A stretch of DNA of 64,000 nucleotides, taken from NCBI GenBank assembly GCA_035048495.1, contig CM068551.1:19098248-19162247 (forward strand), written 5' to 3'. Source of the DNA: Euptelea pleiosperma. Its lineage: Eukaryota > Streptophyta > Magnoliopsida > Ranunculales > Eupteleaceae. Position 1 is the stretch's first letter; each line of letters begins with the position of its first letter. The position numbers and the translations under genes are program-made. Below, in pieces: positions 47,864-58,081 of this stretch. Under the pieces are notes generated by a model. It was not told where the DNA came from. It did not search any database and was given only the letters and a program-made list of their open reading frames with translations.

Positions 47864-49057
47864 TTTTCATTTTTTTAATTATGCTTTGCAACATTGCCCA
47901 TTGAATAGAATAAAACAAATAAGTATCCACTTAGTTTAAACTCACGAGAATCTCTCTCACAACATCTAGAGAGTTAACTAGGCCAGTAGAATTAGAGGAA
48001 TGTATCTTCCTCATGGATCTACTATCCACAACTTAATATCACTGAGTAAAGACTCTCATCAACTAAAAATAGTTCAAGTTTTTGATAAGAATAATTTAAC
48101 TGAGGTTTTTTTTCACCGAAATACTACATTCAAATGAATCTAAACCAATGGTTAAATATTCAAGAGAAGTTTCACCACGAATGCAACACTCATAAAGATG
48201 ATCCTCCACTTAGTAGAAGAGAAAGTTATGTGATTGACAGAGTGTAGTCTATCAAATAGTTAGAGCCTTCACAGAACGATGGAGCTAGAGTTGCTCAGGT
48301 GAAGCTCTCAATGAACTAATCCTATTTAAACTCAAAAGACCTCAATTTGAGGTTTGAAGTAAACAAGTATTGTTTTGTTATCTTAGATAAGGTTTAACTC
48401 CTTTTATATAAGAGGCTCTCAAATATGAGAAACATACTCAAAAATGCCTATCGGGATGGGCCCAACAAGTCAAAAATTCAAGCTGAGATTCTATTTTCTT
48501 AGAGCATGGGGTTGACTGCTCATTTTGGCCAATTGACCGTTTAGTGGCAAAACTTTGTCCGAGGGACAGTTGACCGCCAAACTGGTCAGCCTGCCCAATA
48601 GGCCAATATATAAAACTTGTATAACAAGGGGCGATCGACCTCACTTTTTGGTCGGTACGTAGATCGGTTAGGGTCAAACATTGGCAGTCGATTGCTCCAA
48701 AGAGGCGGTCGACCAGTTAGTCAGACCCGAATGCAAAAATTGGTAAGGCTAAAAATGTCAGGGTCCAGTCGATCGCAGATTTTGCGCAGTCAACTCCCTT
48801 GATAAACATCCAAAATAATTAGACAAAATTAAGATTCTTTTAGGAACATTTGCTGAGCGAAGACATTTTGTTATACCCAAAAGATTTTCCCAATGTTCAC
48901 TATGTTTTCATGTCATACCCATAGTATACTTCTCAATCACACAAACACATTCAATTAAAATCATATATAGTTGTTACAAACTTCAAATCTTAAACATCTT
49001 AAAATAGGTCAAGACAGAGTTTACTTGCAAGAAAATCATATATAGTTGTTACAAACT
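47864..49057. other. Intergenic DNA 3' of DOX-5; no gene recognised
   Basis: No domains. About 48500-48790 has short GTCGAC/GATCG-type inverted words of unknown kind. About 48890-49020 contains a second, decayed copy of the DOX exon 3 end (CTTAAAATAGGTCAAGACAG), also present downstream of DOX-6. Confidence 0.4.
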
Positions 49058-51884
49058 TCACAGCTTAAAATAAGTCAAAACAGAGCCGGTATCAAGCCCT
49101 TTAGACAGAAAACATGCAATAAAGTCTTCCATTAGGATATCCTTGTACTTAGGGGGACTATCTTCTGATAACAACTCCTTAATAGGGCCATAAAGCCTCG
49201 TCGATATGTTGAAACTTGAACTGAAAAAGCATGCTATGGATATTCTTGGTCCTATACGATTGGCAGTAACTCTGTGCTCTACGCTTTTAAACTTGTCGTT
49301 GGAGATAAGCTGCACGAAAAAGAAAAAAAAGAAGATCCCTTAACAGATATAGCTATAGCTGCTATAGCTAAAGTTGAATGTTAAAATAGGATTCATGTTG
49401 CCAACCCCAAATAATTGGGATAATAGGATTCACGAAGCATGGTCTGTATTAGATGGCCTAGACCAACCCACGTTCCATATTGCATGATCCAGACCCAATA
49501 GACTAACATGTATACATAGCAATCCCCATCTTTTTAGAGTGTTTACACATCATTCACAAAAAAGATTCGATCAGGTCTAAGAACATGATCTGACATGGGT
49601 TAAACTATACTTCGTAAAGATCCAAACCTGACCATGGTCCCAATCGGCTCAAGCTCCCTTGGTCTAATTCCTTCCCCGTATTTAAAACAGACCTCAATGT
49701 TAGGACCGAAACTTCGTGAAATGGGTATATATGGAATGGGACATGTCTTGAATCTAAACTAAATCTTTGGATCAATTTGAATTTTCTGGGTTCAAATAAT
49801 TGATGTGAAGGTCGCTCGCTTTATATTAGTATATAGATGTATTATGATCTCAAATATTCATGCCTCTTAACCCATACCTGAAGAAGATCCCCAATGTTTA
49901 CTACTAAAGCTCCAGGAAAAGGGTTGACATTAACCCAATGATGTTGATGAAGAACTTGGAGTCCACCAATGCCGTCTTGAAGAAGAACTGTGAGGAAGGT
50001 GGGGTCCGAATGCTTAGTTGAACCCATAGTTAGCTCTGGCTCTGGGCATGCCGGATAGTAGTGAGAGGTAAGTGTACAGCCTTTACCACAGCCTATGCCT
50101 TTTAGGTGGTCCGGTTTGAGTCCAAGGGCCTCCGATAGTAACTCCAATAGAGTATCTCCTAGCCTTGTCGTATACTTTGTGTACTCAATTGTTATGTCTC
50201 TGCAAATTAAGAAAACAGTATGCGAAGGTTTCAATGAATTCATTAGGCTTGTTTGGACACAATGATTTGCTATCCACACCTATCTACCCACATGGAAGAT
50301 GAATCAATGGTTGATTTTTGGTGAGAGTGATCGATTTCCTCACCATATAGATCACCCCTACAAAAAATCCGCCTATTCTGAAATTTCTAACCCCATCAAA
50401 TGTGGTTTTCAAGTCAACGATAAAAATAGACGGTCCATAATTCTTCAACTTGTAAACCAGTCTACGAATATCAGAATGATTTGAATTTTTGTGAGGATGA
50501 TCTCCTCACCATAGAGACCATCCTCGCCAAAAATCATCCCATTCCAATACTTCTAATTTATAGATTGCCCTGCGCCAATTTTTTTTTGTCCCTCCGATCC
50601 TCTTCCTATCAAAAGAGCATCTGTCTCGCTATCAAAGATTTAGAAGAAAGTTCATGTAGCAAATGATTAGGCTTATCGAACTAGGCTGATCACTGCACTA
50701 GGAGATCTTTTGGTGGGCCCTCACAAATTGAATGGTTAGGAAGTTCCAGTGGAAAAATGTTGATTTACAGTTGAACTAAAAAGTAGATATCCACCCCTCG
50801 ATCCATAAATGCCAAATGGCATACTTCAGGCCCACTGACCCAATCATTTGGCCCACCCCGTGGTGGGCATACACGCAAATCAGCTTGCTTGGTGATTTAT
50901 ATCCATTGGATTCAATTATGTAAAAGATGCTTCAATTCAACAGCTAGAAATTACCCAATAAAATTGAATACAATGGCTGAAAGTCACCAATCAGGCTGAT
51001 CTCCGAGTATTTAGTTCTTCCCAATTACCGGACCAAACATCCATGGGTCAAATAGAAGTCGGTGGGGGCGGCTTTCACTCTACATCGTACGTGTGCTTTT
51101 ACCCCGTCATATGCAGCAAGTGGAAGCAAACTTAAATTGTGGGCCACCACGACAGAAAAAAATCCCGAATCGGTAATCATAATCATCTAATCTGATGAAT
51201 TATAAAGCTAATTCATGCCTGACAGTATCATCATCCTGTGATGATCTTTGGATTATAATCCATCCAAGAGATGACCCCTTGACAAAATTAAACTGTCTCG
51301 ATCAATTCGTAGGCAGGCAATTCTATAAATCAAAGTACATACCTGCATGTAGCCGGCAAGTCATCTGGGTTGATAGGATCAGGGGCCAGAATTGCGAAGT
51401 TCAAGGTGTCCCTCCAGTTAGCAGTTCGTGAATGGAGAAGATCGTAATTGCATTCGAACCTCACCTTTCTAGTGTGATCACGTGTATAGAACTGTTTCTT
51501 CACCTCGACATCTTGCTCGTTAAATCTATGTACCCCTTGAATCATTTCGTCCATGACACTTAGAGGGACCCCATGATTCACAATTTGAAAGAAGCCCCAT
51601 GTCTCCGATGCATCTCGGATTTCATCGACGATCTCCATACGCCGATCGTCTTTCTCCATGCCTTGGAGGTCTATGACTGGAACCTTGAACTGGGTCTGAT
51701 CGCAAACTAAGTCCTCGGCGATTTCATCCGGTGGTCGAATGAAGATACGAGGGATCTTTACCACCCCGGCATCTACTACTCCTTTGACACCGGTTTTCGT
51801 CTCGTCGAAGGCCTTTACTTCTTTTGCTCTGTCGTAGACAGGCACAATTCCGGCTTGGAATTCTCCGGTGCCGGAGATTTCCAT
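49058..51884 (-). CDS. DOX-5: 2-oxoglutarate/Fe(II)-dependent dioxygenase (ACC-oxidase homolog type), intact
   Basis: Exons 51343-51884, 49878-50199 and 49058-49309 join in frame to 371 residues, the usual family length. The start MEISGTGEFQAGIVPVYDR is shared with DOX-4 and DOX-6. DIOX_N domain: [32 protein letters not shown]. Catalytic domain: [20 protein letters not shown] with Fe ligands H244 and D246, third ligand H300 (KSVEHRV), 2-oxoglutarate R310-x-S312 (GPRIS); end YFKL. Likely a soluble cytosolic oxidase of specialised metabolism; the substrate cannot be read from sequence. Intron 1 (1.1 kb) shares a dispersed repeat with DOX-4 and DOX-6. A TATA-like TTATAATATAG lies on the minus strand about 80 bases before the ATG. 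Confidence 0.9.
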
Positions 51885-51954
51885 TGTTTTATATTAAAAA
51901 AGAATGCAGAGTTGTTGGTCTCTTGTATGATTTTGAGGACTCCACTGCAGATCT

Positions 51955-51975
51955 AAAACCGTCTATATTATAACT
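51955..51975 (-). promoter_or_regulatory. Possible TATA box of DOX-5
   Basis: On the minus strand this reads AGTTATAATATAGACGG, about 80 bases upstream of the DOX-5 start. A similar AT core occurs at the same distance in DOX-4 and DOX-6. No transcript data. Confidence 0.35.
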
Positions 51976-52144
51976 GGTCCGTTACCCTTAACTCTTCACA
52001 TTATATATTAACGTTGACTTAATCGGTGGCCCACATTTTGTTTTGTTTTTTGGTAAATTTTGACATACTCTCTATGTTATCTTTGAAATTTGAATTGTGG
52101 AAGGATAACATTTCCCCGATAAAGCCCGTGTCCTAATAATATAT

Positions 52145-52365
52145 GGCTCAGGCTCCGAGGACCCCCTTTTTCTGACCCCGCTCGGTGTCGCTCGGCGTGT
52201 ATTTCAAGAATCAAATGGTAGTTGTCAGCCCCCCCAAAAGTAAAAAAAGTGATGCCAACTTGGCGCGGAAAAACCACCATTGGATTCTTGAAATCCACGG
52301 CCAAGCACACGAACACCAAGAGGGGCAGAAAAATGGGGATCCCCTGAGCCCGGCCCTTAATATAT
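52145..52365. mobile_element. About 220-bp foldback element, family E (copy E1)
   Basis: Inverted ends GGCTCCGAGGACCCCCTTTT against the partner GGGGATCCCCTGAGCC. Inner arms are ATTTCAAGAATCAAATGG against CCATTGGATTCTTGAAAT. A second copy is at 53885-54105. Confidence 0.65.
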
Positions 52366-53088
52366 ATTTCGAACAAATCTCAAAATAGGCATATCTATTT
52401 CTTCATATTTCGGCTTCTATGAAGTCTCTTTCTTTGCTACAGTTGATAAAAATCGTTGCTTTGTATGATCCATATGTAGAAAGCCTATTTTCTTTGTAGT
52501 ATTTAATCATTCTGGATAACGCTTGCATCCTCTGTCTTACCGTGGCTGTTGACACAGAGTTAGCCAATGCTTATTCCCCAGATACCGTCATCGCTTCTTT
52601 TCCGGGAATGAAGCTCACGACCTATAGGCCTTCTACCTTTTCTCCATGCCTTGGAGGTCTATGACTAGAACCTCGAAGTGGGTCCAATCGCAAACTAAGT
52701 CCTTGGCAATCTCATCAGTCACCACATTTTTGCCTTCTGATTATAATCAGATGGTAGAAATGGGTTTAAAAAGGTTTGGGAGTATACATTTTCATGTCAT
52801 ACCCATAGTATATATTTAAAATCGACCTTTCACGAATCAACAAAAATAAAAAGAATAAAAAAAGATCAATCACATAGATGACACAAATGTATGCTTAGTC
52901 AACGGGTGAGTAGAGGGTTTTTTTTTTTTTGGGATTACAATAGTTTCTCAATGTTCACTATGTTTTCATGTCATACATAGTATACTTCTCAATCACACAA
53001 ACACAAACAGTTGTTGCAAACTTCATATCTTAAAATAGGTGAAGACAACGTTTACTTGCAAGGAAATCATATATAGTTGTTACAAACT
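52366..53088. other. Region 3' of DOX-6 with one exon relic
   Basis: Contains a short DOX exon 1 relic (52640-52745) and, at about 52990-53060, a decayed second copy of the DOX exon 3 end as seen after DOX-5. Otherwise nothing recognised. Confidence 0.45.
52640..52745 (-). pseudogene. Dioxygenase exon 1 relic
   Basis: On the minus strand it matches the exon 1 stretch for VTDEIAKDLVCD through DLQGMEK (CTCCATGCCTTGGAGGTC on the plus strand is identical to DOX-5). Only about 100 bases remain. Confidence 0.75.
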
Positions 53089-55496
53089 TCACAGCTTAAA
53101 ATTGGTCAAAACAGAGCCGGTATCAAGTCCTTTAGACAGAAAACAGGCAATAAAGTCTTCCATTAGTATTTCCTTGTACTTAGGGGGACTATCTTCAGAT
53201 AACAACTCCTTAATAGGGCCATAAAGCGTCGACGATATATTTAAACTTGAATTGAAAAAACATGCTATTGATATTCTTGGTCCGATCGATACGATTGGCA
53301 GTAACTCTGTGCTCAACGCTTTTAAACTTGTCATTGGAGATAAGCTGCACGAAAAAGGAAAAAGATCCCTTAAAAGATATAGCTCATGTTGCTAATTAAC
53401 CCAAAATAATTGGGATAATAAGATCCATGATGCATGGTCTGTATATAATAGATGGCCTAGACCAACCCACGTTCCGTGTTGCATGATCCAGACCCCTAAC
53501 ATGTATATAGATGTATTATGATCTCAAATATTGCCTCTTAACACATACCTGAAGAAGATCCCCAATGTTTACTACTAAAGCTCCAGGAAAAGGGTTGACA
53601 TTAACCCAATGCTGTTGTTGAAGAACTTGGAGTCCGCCGATGTTGTCTTGAAGAAGAATAGTGAGGAAGGTTGGGTCCGAATGCTTAGTTGAACCCATAA
53701 CCCATAGTTAGCTCTGGCTCTGGGCATGCCGGATATTAGTGAGAGGTAAGTGTACACCCTTTACCACAGCCCATGCCTTTTAGGTGGTCCAGTTTGAGAC
53801 CAAGAACCTCTGATAATAACCCGAATAGAGTATCTCCCAGCCATATCCCATGCTTCGTGTACTCAACTGTTATCTCTCTGACAACAAAAAATTGGCACCG
53901 GCAGGGGACCCCTCTTGGTGTTCGTGTGCTCGGCAGTGGATTTCAAGAATCCAACTGTGGTTTGTCAGCGCCGAGCTGGCATCACTTTTTTTCACTTTTG
54001 GGGGCGCTGATGACCATGGTTGGATTCGTGAATTCCACGGTTGAGCGTACGAACACCGAGAGGGGTCAGAAAAATGGGGTCCTCCGAACCTGAGCCATTT
54101 ATAAATTAGAAGTAGTTTTGGAATGGGATGATTTCTGTTTTGGAAGGATGGTCTCTGTTGTGAGGAGATCATATATATCCCGCTAGCATTCCTCCTCCAA
54201 ACAACCTATCAATAGGTTTTTTATTTTTTATTCAAACTATTCAATCAAGTTTTTAGAATAAAGTTCATGTAGCAAATCATTACGCTCATCCAACTAGGCT
54301 GATCACTGCACTTGGAGATTTTTTGGTCGACCCTCACAAATTGAACGGTCAGGAAATTCCAGTGGAAAAATGTTTATCCACAATTGAACAAAAAAGTTGA
54401 TATCCACCGCTCCAAAAATGCCACATGGCATACTTCAGGCCCACTGACCCGATTAATGTTTGGCCCACCCCGTGGTGGACACGCACTGAAAAGCAGCTTA
54501 GTGCTTGGTGATTTATATCCATTGGATTCGATTGTGTACAAGATGCTTCAATCCAACTTCTAGAAAGTACCCATGAAAATTGAATCCAATGGTTGGAAAT
54601 CACCAATCAGGCTGATCTCCGGTAGTTGATCTTTCCAACTGGGCCAAACATGCGTGGATCGGATCAGTGGCGCCTTAAAAGTGTGCCACCTGCAATGATA
54701 CTAATAAATTGTGGTGATAACCAGGAACCCCACCATATGCATCAAGTGGAACCAGACCCAAATTGTGGGCCACCACGACACACACACAACGAAATAAAAA
54801 ACCCTGAAAAAAGTAGAGCTAAACCATGCCTGGTGGTATCAGTTATGATCTTTGGATTATAATCCATTTAAGAGATGACCCACTTATTGAACGGTCTTGA
54901 TCAATTCATAGACAAGCAATTCTATAAATCATTATCAAAGTACATACCTGCATGTAGCCGGCAAGTTATCTGGGTTGATAAGATCAGGAGCTAGCATTGC
55001 AAAGTTCAAGGTATCTCTCCAGTTAGCAGTTCGTGAATGGAAAAGATCGAAATTGCATTCGAACCACACCTTTCTAGTGTAATCACGTGAATAGAACTGT
55101 TTCTTCACCTCGACATCTTGCTCGTGAAATCTACGTATCCCTTGGATCATCTCGTCCATGACACTTAGAGGGACCCCATGATTCACAATTTGAAAGAAAC
55201 CCCATGTCTCCGATGCATCTCGGATTTCATCGATAATCTCCTTACGCCGTTTGTCTTTCTCCAATCTCCATGCCTTGTAAGTCTATTACTGGAACCTTGA
55301 ACTGGGTCTGATCGCAAACTAAGTCCTCGGCGATTCCATCCGGTGGTCGGATGAAGATACGAGGGATCTTTCCCACCCCGACATCTACTAGTCCTTTGAC
55401 ACCGATTTTCGTCTCGTCGAAAGCCTTTACGTCTTTTTCTCTGTCGTAGCCAGCCACAATTCCAGCTTGGAATTCTCCGGTGCCGGAGATCTCCAT
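53089..55496 (-). pseudogene. DOX-6: dioxygenase pseudogene, every exon broken
   Basis: Exons 54948-55496, 53549-53877 and 53089-53344. Exon 1 carries an extra 7 bases near 55262 (CTCCAATCTCC). Exon 2 carries an extra 7 bases near 53700 (AACCCATAACCCAT), and its HYYP motif has become a stop after H. Exon 3 carries an extra 4 bases near 53285 (CCGATCGATACG). The rest still reads as a close relative of DOX-5, so inactivation is fairly recent. Intron 1 holds a family E foldback starting just beyond the exon 2 acceptor, and the acceptor region (GTCAG instead of TGCAG) is altered. Confidence 0.9.
53885..54105. mobile_element. About 220-bp foldback element, family E (copy E2)
   Basis: GGGGACCCCTCTTGGTGTTCG at the left pairs with CGAACACCGAGAGGGGTC at the right. 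GATTTCAAGAATCCAAC pairs with GTTGGATTCGTGAATTCC. It sits within a few bases of the DOX-6 exon 2 acceptor. Confidence 0.65.
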
Positions 55497-55567
55497 TGTT
55501 TTAAGAAAAAAAAGAAAAGAACGTAGAATTGTTGGTCTCTTGTGAGATTTTGAGGACTCCACTGCAG

Positions 55568-55720
55568 ATCTAATATATTATATAGACACTTAATTGTTAT
55601 AGTATCTCCCAGCCTCGTCATTTGCTTCGTCTACTCAATTGTTATATCTCTGCAAGTTTAAGAATAGCTAGATCATGAGCGAAGGTTTGAATGAACAGAA
55701 GAAACTTCATCTAGGGGTGT
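55568..55720 (-). pseudogene. Dioxygenase exon 2 5'-end relic
   Basis: TATCTCCCAGCCTCGTCATT, GTTATATCTCTGCAAG and the adjoining intron sequence match the start of DOX exon 2 and its acceptor. It lies directly upstream of DOX-6 and marks a broken duplication junction. Confidence 0.75.
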
Positions 55721-55841
55721 TTGGACACAAGGATTTGCTGTCAACACCTTGGATAAAGGCATAAAACCATCTTTAATTTTCAGTTGTCCTTATTCGAGAC
55801 ACAAGTTTTGGCTTGTAGCAACCATTATTCACGGCAAGGTT

Positions 55842-56190
55842 TAAAATGTGCCGTTATAACAGTATACAAGTGTTGACGTTTTTTCCGTTATAACCAATTG
55901 TAACGCTCACGGGCAAAAACGGAAAAAAGGGCACTGAACTTTAAAATTCAAAAATTGAAATTTTCAAAGATGAAAAAAATAACAGAAATAATGGTCTTTT
56001 TTTCACAAAATTTTCTAGAAAATAATGCTCTTTATTTTCGTTATAACAGAAAAATAACGGCCAATATATCGAAGATAATGGCCCTTATTTTTTTAGCGCT
56101 TTATCGGTCCATAACGTAACTGGGTAGGTCCAAATCCATTATAACGGCCATTATTTTCGTTATTATGGCTGCTTTTTAAACCGTGGTTCA
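55842..56190. mobile_element. GGCCGTT-rich terminal-inverted-repeat element (copy 3)
   Basis: Left end CAAGGTTTAAAATGTGCCGT; right end read inwards CCACGGTTTAAAAAGCAGCC. The interior has CCGTTATAACCAATTG, AAATTCAAAAATTGAAATTT and ATTATAACGGCCATTATT. Same kind as 12185 and 39062. Confidence 0.7.
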
Positions 56191-56639
56191 TGGCATGGAG
56201 TCAAGCTATAAAGCTCATTCTGACTACATTGAATGGCTCATCTGTTTGTCTACAAACCCAACAAAATCAATAAAGGAAGCCAGAGAGTTGGTTGCATCAA
56301 TCGTCATGGTATATTTCTCTTAGGAGTTGTTGGCAACAGGGTTCGGTCATGGTATATATCTCTTAGGGCAACAGGGTTAGGTCATGGTATGCAGCCGACC
56401 CGTACCATTGGGAAAAGATTTATGATGATCTTAGAGAAGCTTTGTTTGGTATAATCAAGTGATGCCATGTAATTGTTTTTTCTTTATTTCTTAATTTTGT
56501 TTCTCTTTCCCCCTTTTTCTTAGTGAAAATTTTCTTTGTATTGATAAAAAAAATTAGATGATAAATAAAAAATTATGACGGAATTCTAAAATCCCACAAC
56601 ATTTAGAATTTGCTTCCTATGGGAGTGGTCCCAAGCTGA
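56191..56639. other. Duplicated DOX-1-type intron fragment and unknown DNA
   Basis: About 56430-56580 (CTTAGAGAAGCTTTGTTTGG, GTGATGCCATGTAATTG) matches DOX-1 intron 1 at about 33975-34110, so a DOX-1-like copy once lay here. The rest is unrecognised. Confidence 0.5.
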
Positions 56640-56807
56640 AGTTATGAATGTTGATTTGGAGTTCATACATTAGGACACAATTTGGATTTGCCAAAGCCTA
56701 GGGTTAGCATTGTGCACAACAACTCTAACTGTATGATAGTTAGACTTAGGGATTCACACATGAGGCCTCATAGTCGTATATCTAGATCTTCTAGATCTTA
56801 TAGCATA

Positions 56808-57553
56808 TCCAACTGGGAGTCTCTTCGATGGAGTTTTGCAAAATCCAACTCCAACCGGACTCTATAATTGGCTTCAAATTTGAAGTCAGGGCTCTATATC
56901 TCTATTCTTGGCTTCAAATAAAGAGCTCTCTACCAATGTTCTAAAACTCGGAACTCGGACTCGACTCGGAAGTCCATTGAGCCGAGTCACCTCGATGACT
57001 CAGGAGTCAACTTGGAGAGTCAATAAATTGATTATTATTTATTTAAATATATAAAAATAATATTTATTAAGAAAAACTTTGAAAATAGGAAAAAAATAAA
57101 AAAAAAAATAGAAAATCAGAAAAAAAAAATTGAGTTTCGACTAGACTCGGCCTTTAAACGGGTGACTCGGCTAAATTGTGAGTCAACTCGGACGATTTTC
57201 CGAGTCTACTCACCGGACTATGCAAATCCGAGTTTGTATGCCAAGTCGACTTGAAATACGATCCAGTCGAGTCGACTCGGCCAAGTCACGAGTCGACTCG
57301 ACGAGTTTTAAAACTTAGCCCTCTACTCCATGGCTTCAAATATAGAGACTTACTTTTTAACTTCTAAATTTTCATTTTTATCAACTTTATATCTTTTTGA
57401 AAAATATTTACTTTTTACCAACAAATTTCAAATAATTTTTTTGTCATGTTTGAAAAAAATATTCTTTTGAAACTTGAGCTGGTCGGAGTTCAACACTTTT
57501 TTAGATGCTCTTTTGAAGCCAGAATTTGGAGACGCTGGTTGGAGATGCTCTAA
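56808..57553. mobile_element. Element with GAGCATCTCCAAC-type ends, carrying a nested element
   Basis: The left end is TAGCATATCCAACTGGGAG and the right end read inwards is TTAGAGCATCTCCAACCAG. The host sequence is split by the GAGTCG-word element at 56937-57315. Flanking words ATGGCTTCAAATATAGAGA and GGCTTCAAATAAAGAGCTC are partners on the two sides. Confidence 0.6.
56937..57315. mobile_element. GAGTCG-word terminal-inverted-repeat element
   Basis: Starts CAATGTTCTAAAACTCGGAA and ends, read inwards, CTAAGTTTTAAAACTCGTCG. Both ends are packed with GACTCGACTCGG/CCGAGTC words and the AT-rich centre has none. CTCTAC flanks both sides, a possible 6-base target duplication. Confidence 0.7.
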
Positions 57554-58081
57554 GCTATGTCTTGGATTGAATTCACTTATTAGCCTGAAATTTACATATT
57601 TTAGATAATACCAACTAAGAAACGATTTTCCAAAATCGAAACTGATTTGGACCATTGCTTGAGTAAAAGAGTGTTCACAAAGAAGTCTCTTTTCAGATGG
57701 TTCAAACCCATTTCCTATTCAAGTCATATAGGATTCTGTGGAGTTAGATGCAGCTTCAAAACCCATGGATTCACAAGTAAATCGATCTCAATCAGGCGAT
57801 CAAAAGATTACAATTGCTTGAGTACAACCTATAACCACAACCATGGCATGGCATGCACACACGCACGATCCCAAGTGCAGGCATAAACAATGAAAAATAG
57901 AAGAAGAAGAAGAAAAGCTTATTCGAATTTTAACTAGCTTATCTCAAAACACAAAATCAGGTTTTAAGCATATACATGTTTTCATACCATACCCAACTTC
58001 TCAATTACACAAACACATGCGAGTCTTTTTATCAAGTAGTTTTTTTATCATGCCTACTTCTCCAAGAAAACCACAAACTTT
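57554..58081 (-). other. DOX-7 3' flank shared with DOX-3
   Basis: About 57728-57825 matches 38060-38170 downstream of DOX-3. No coding sequence on either strand that I can support. Confidence 0.55.
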
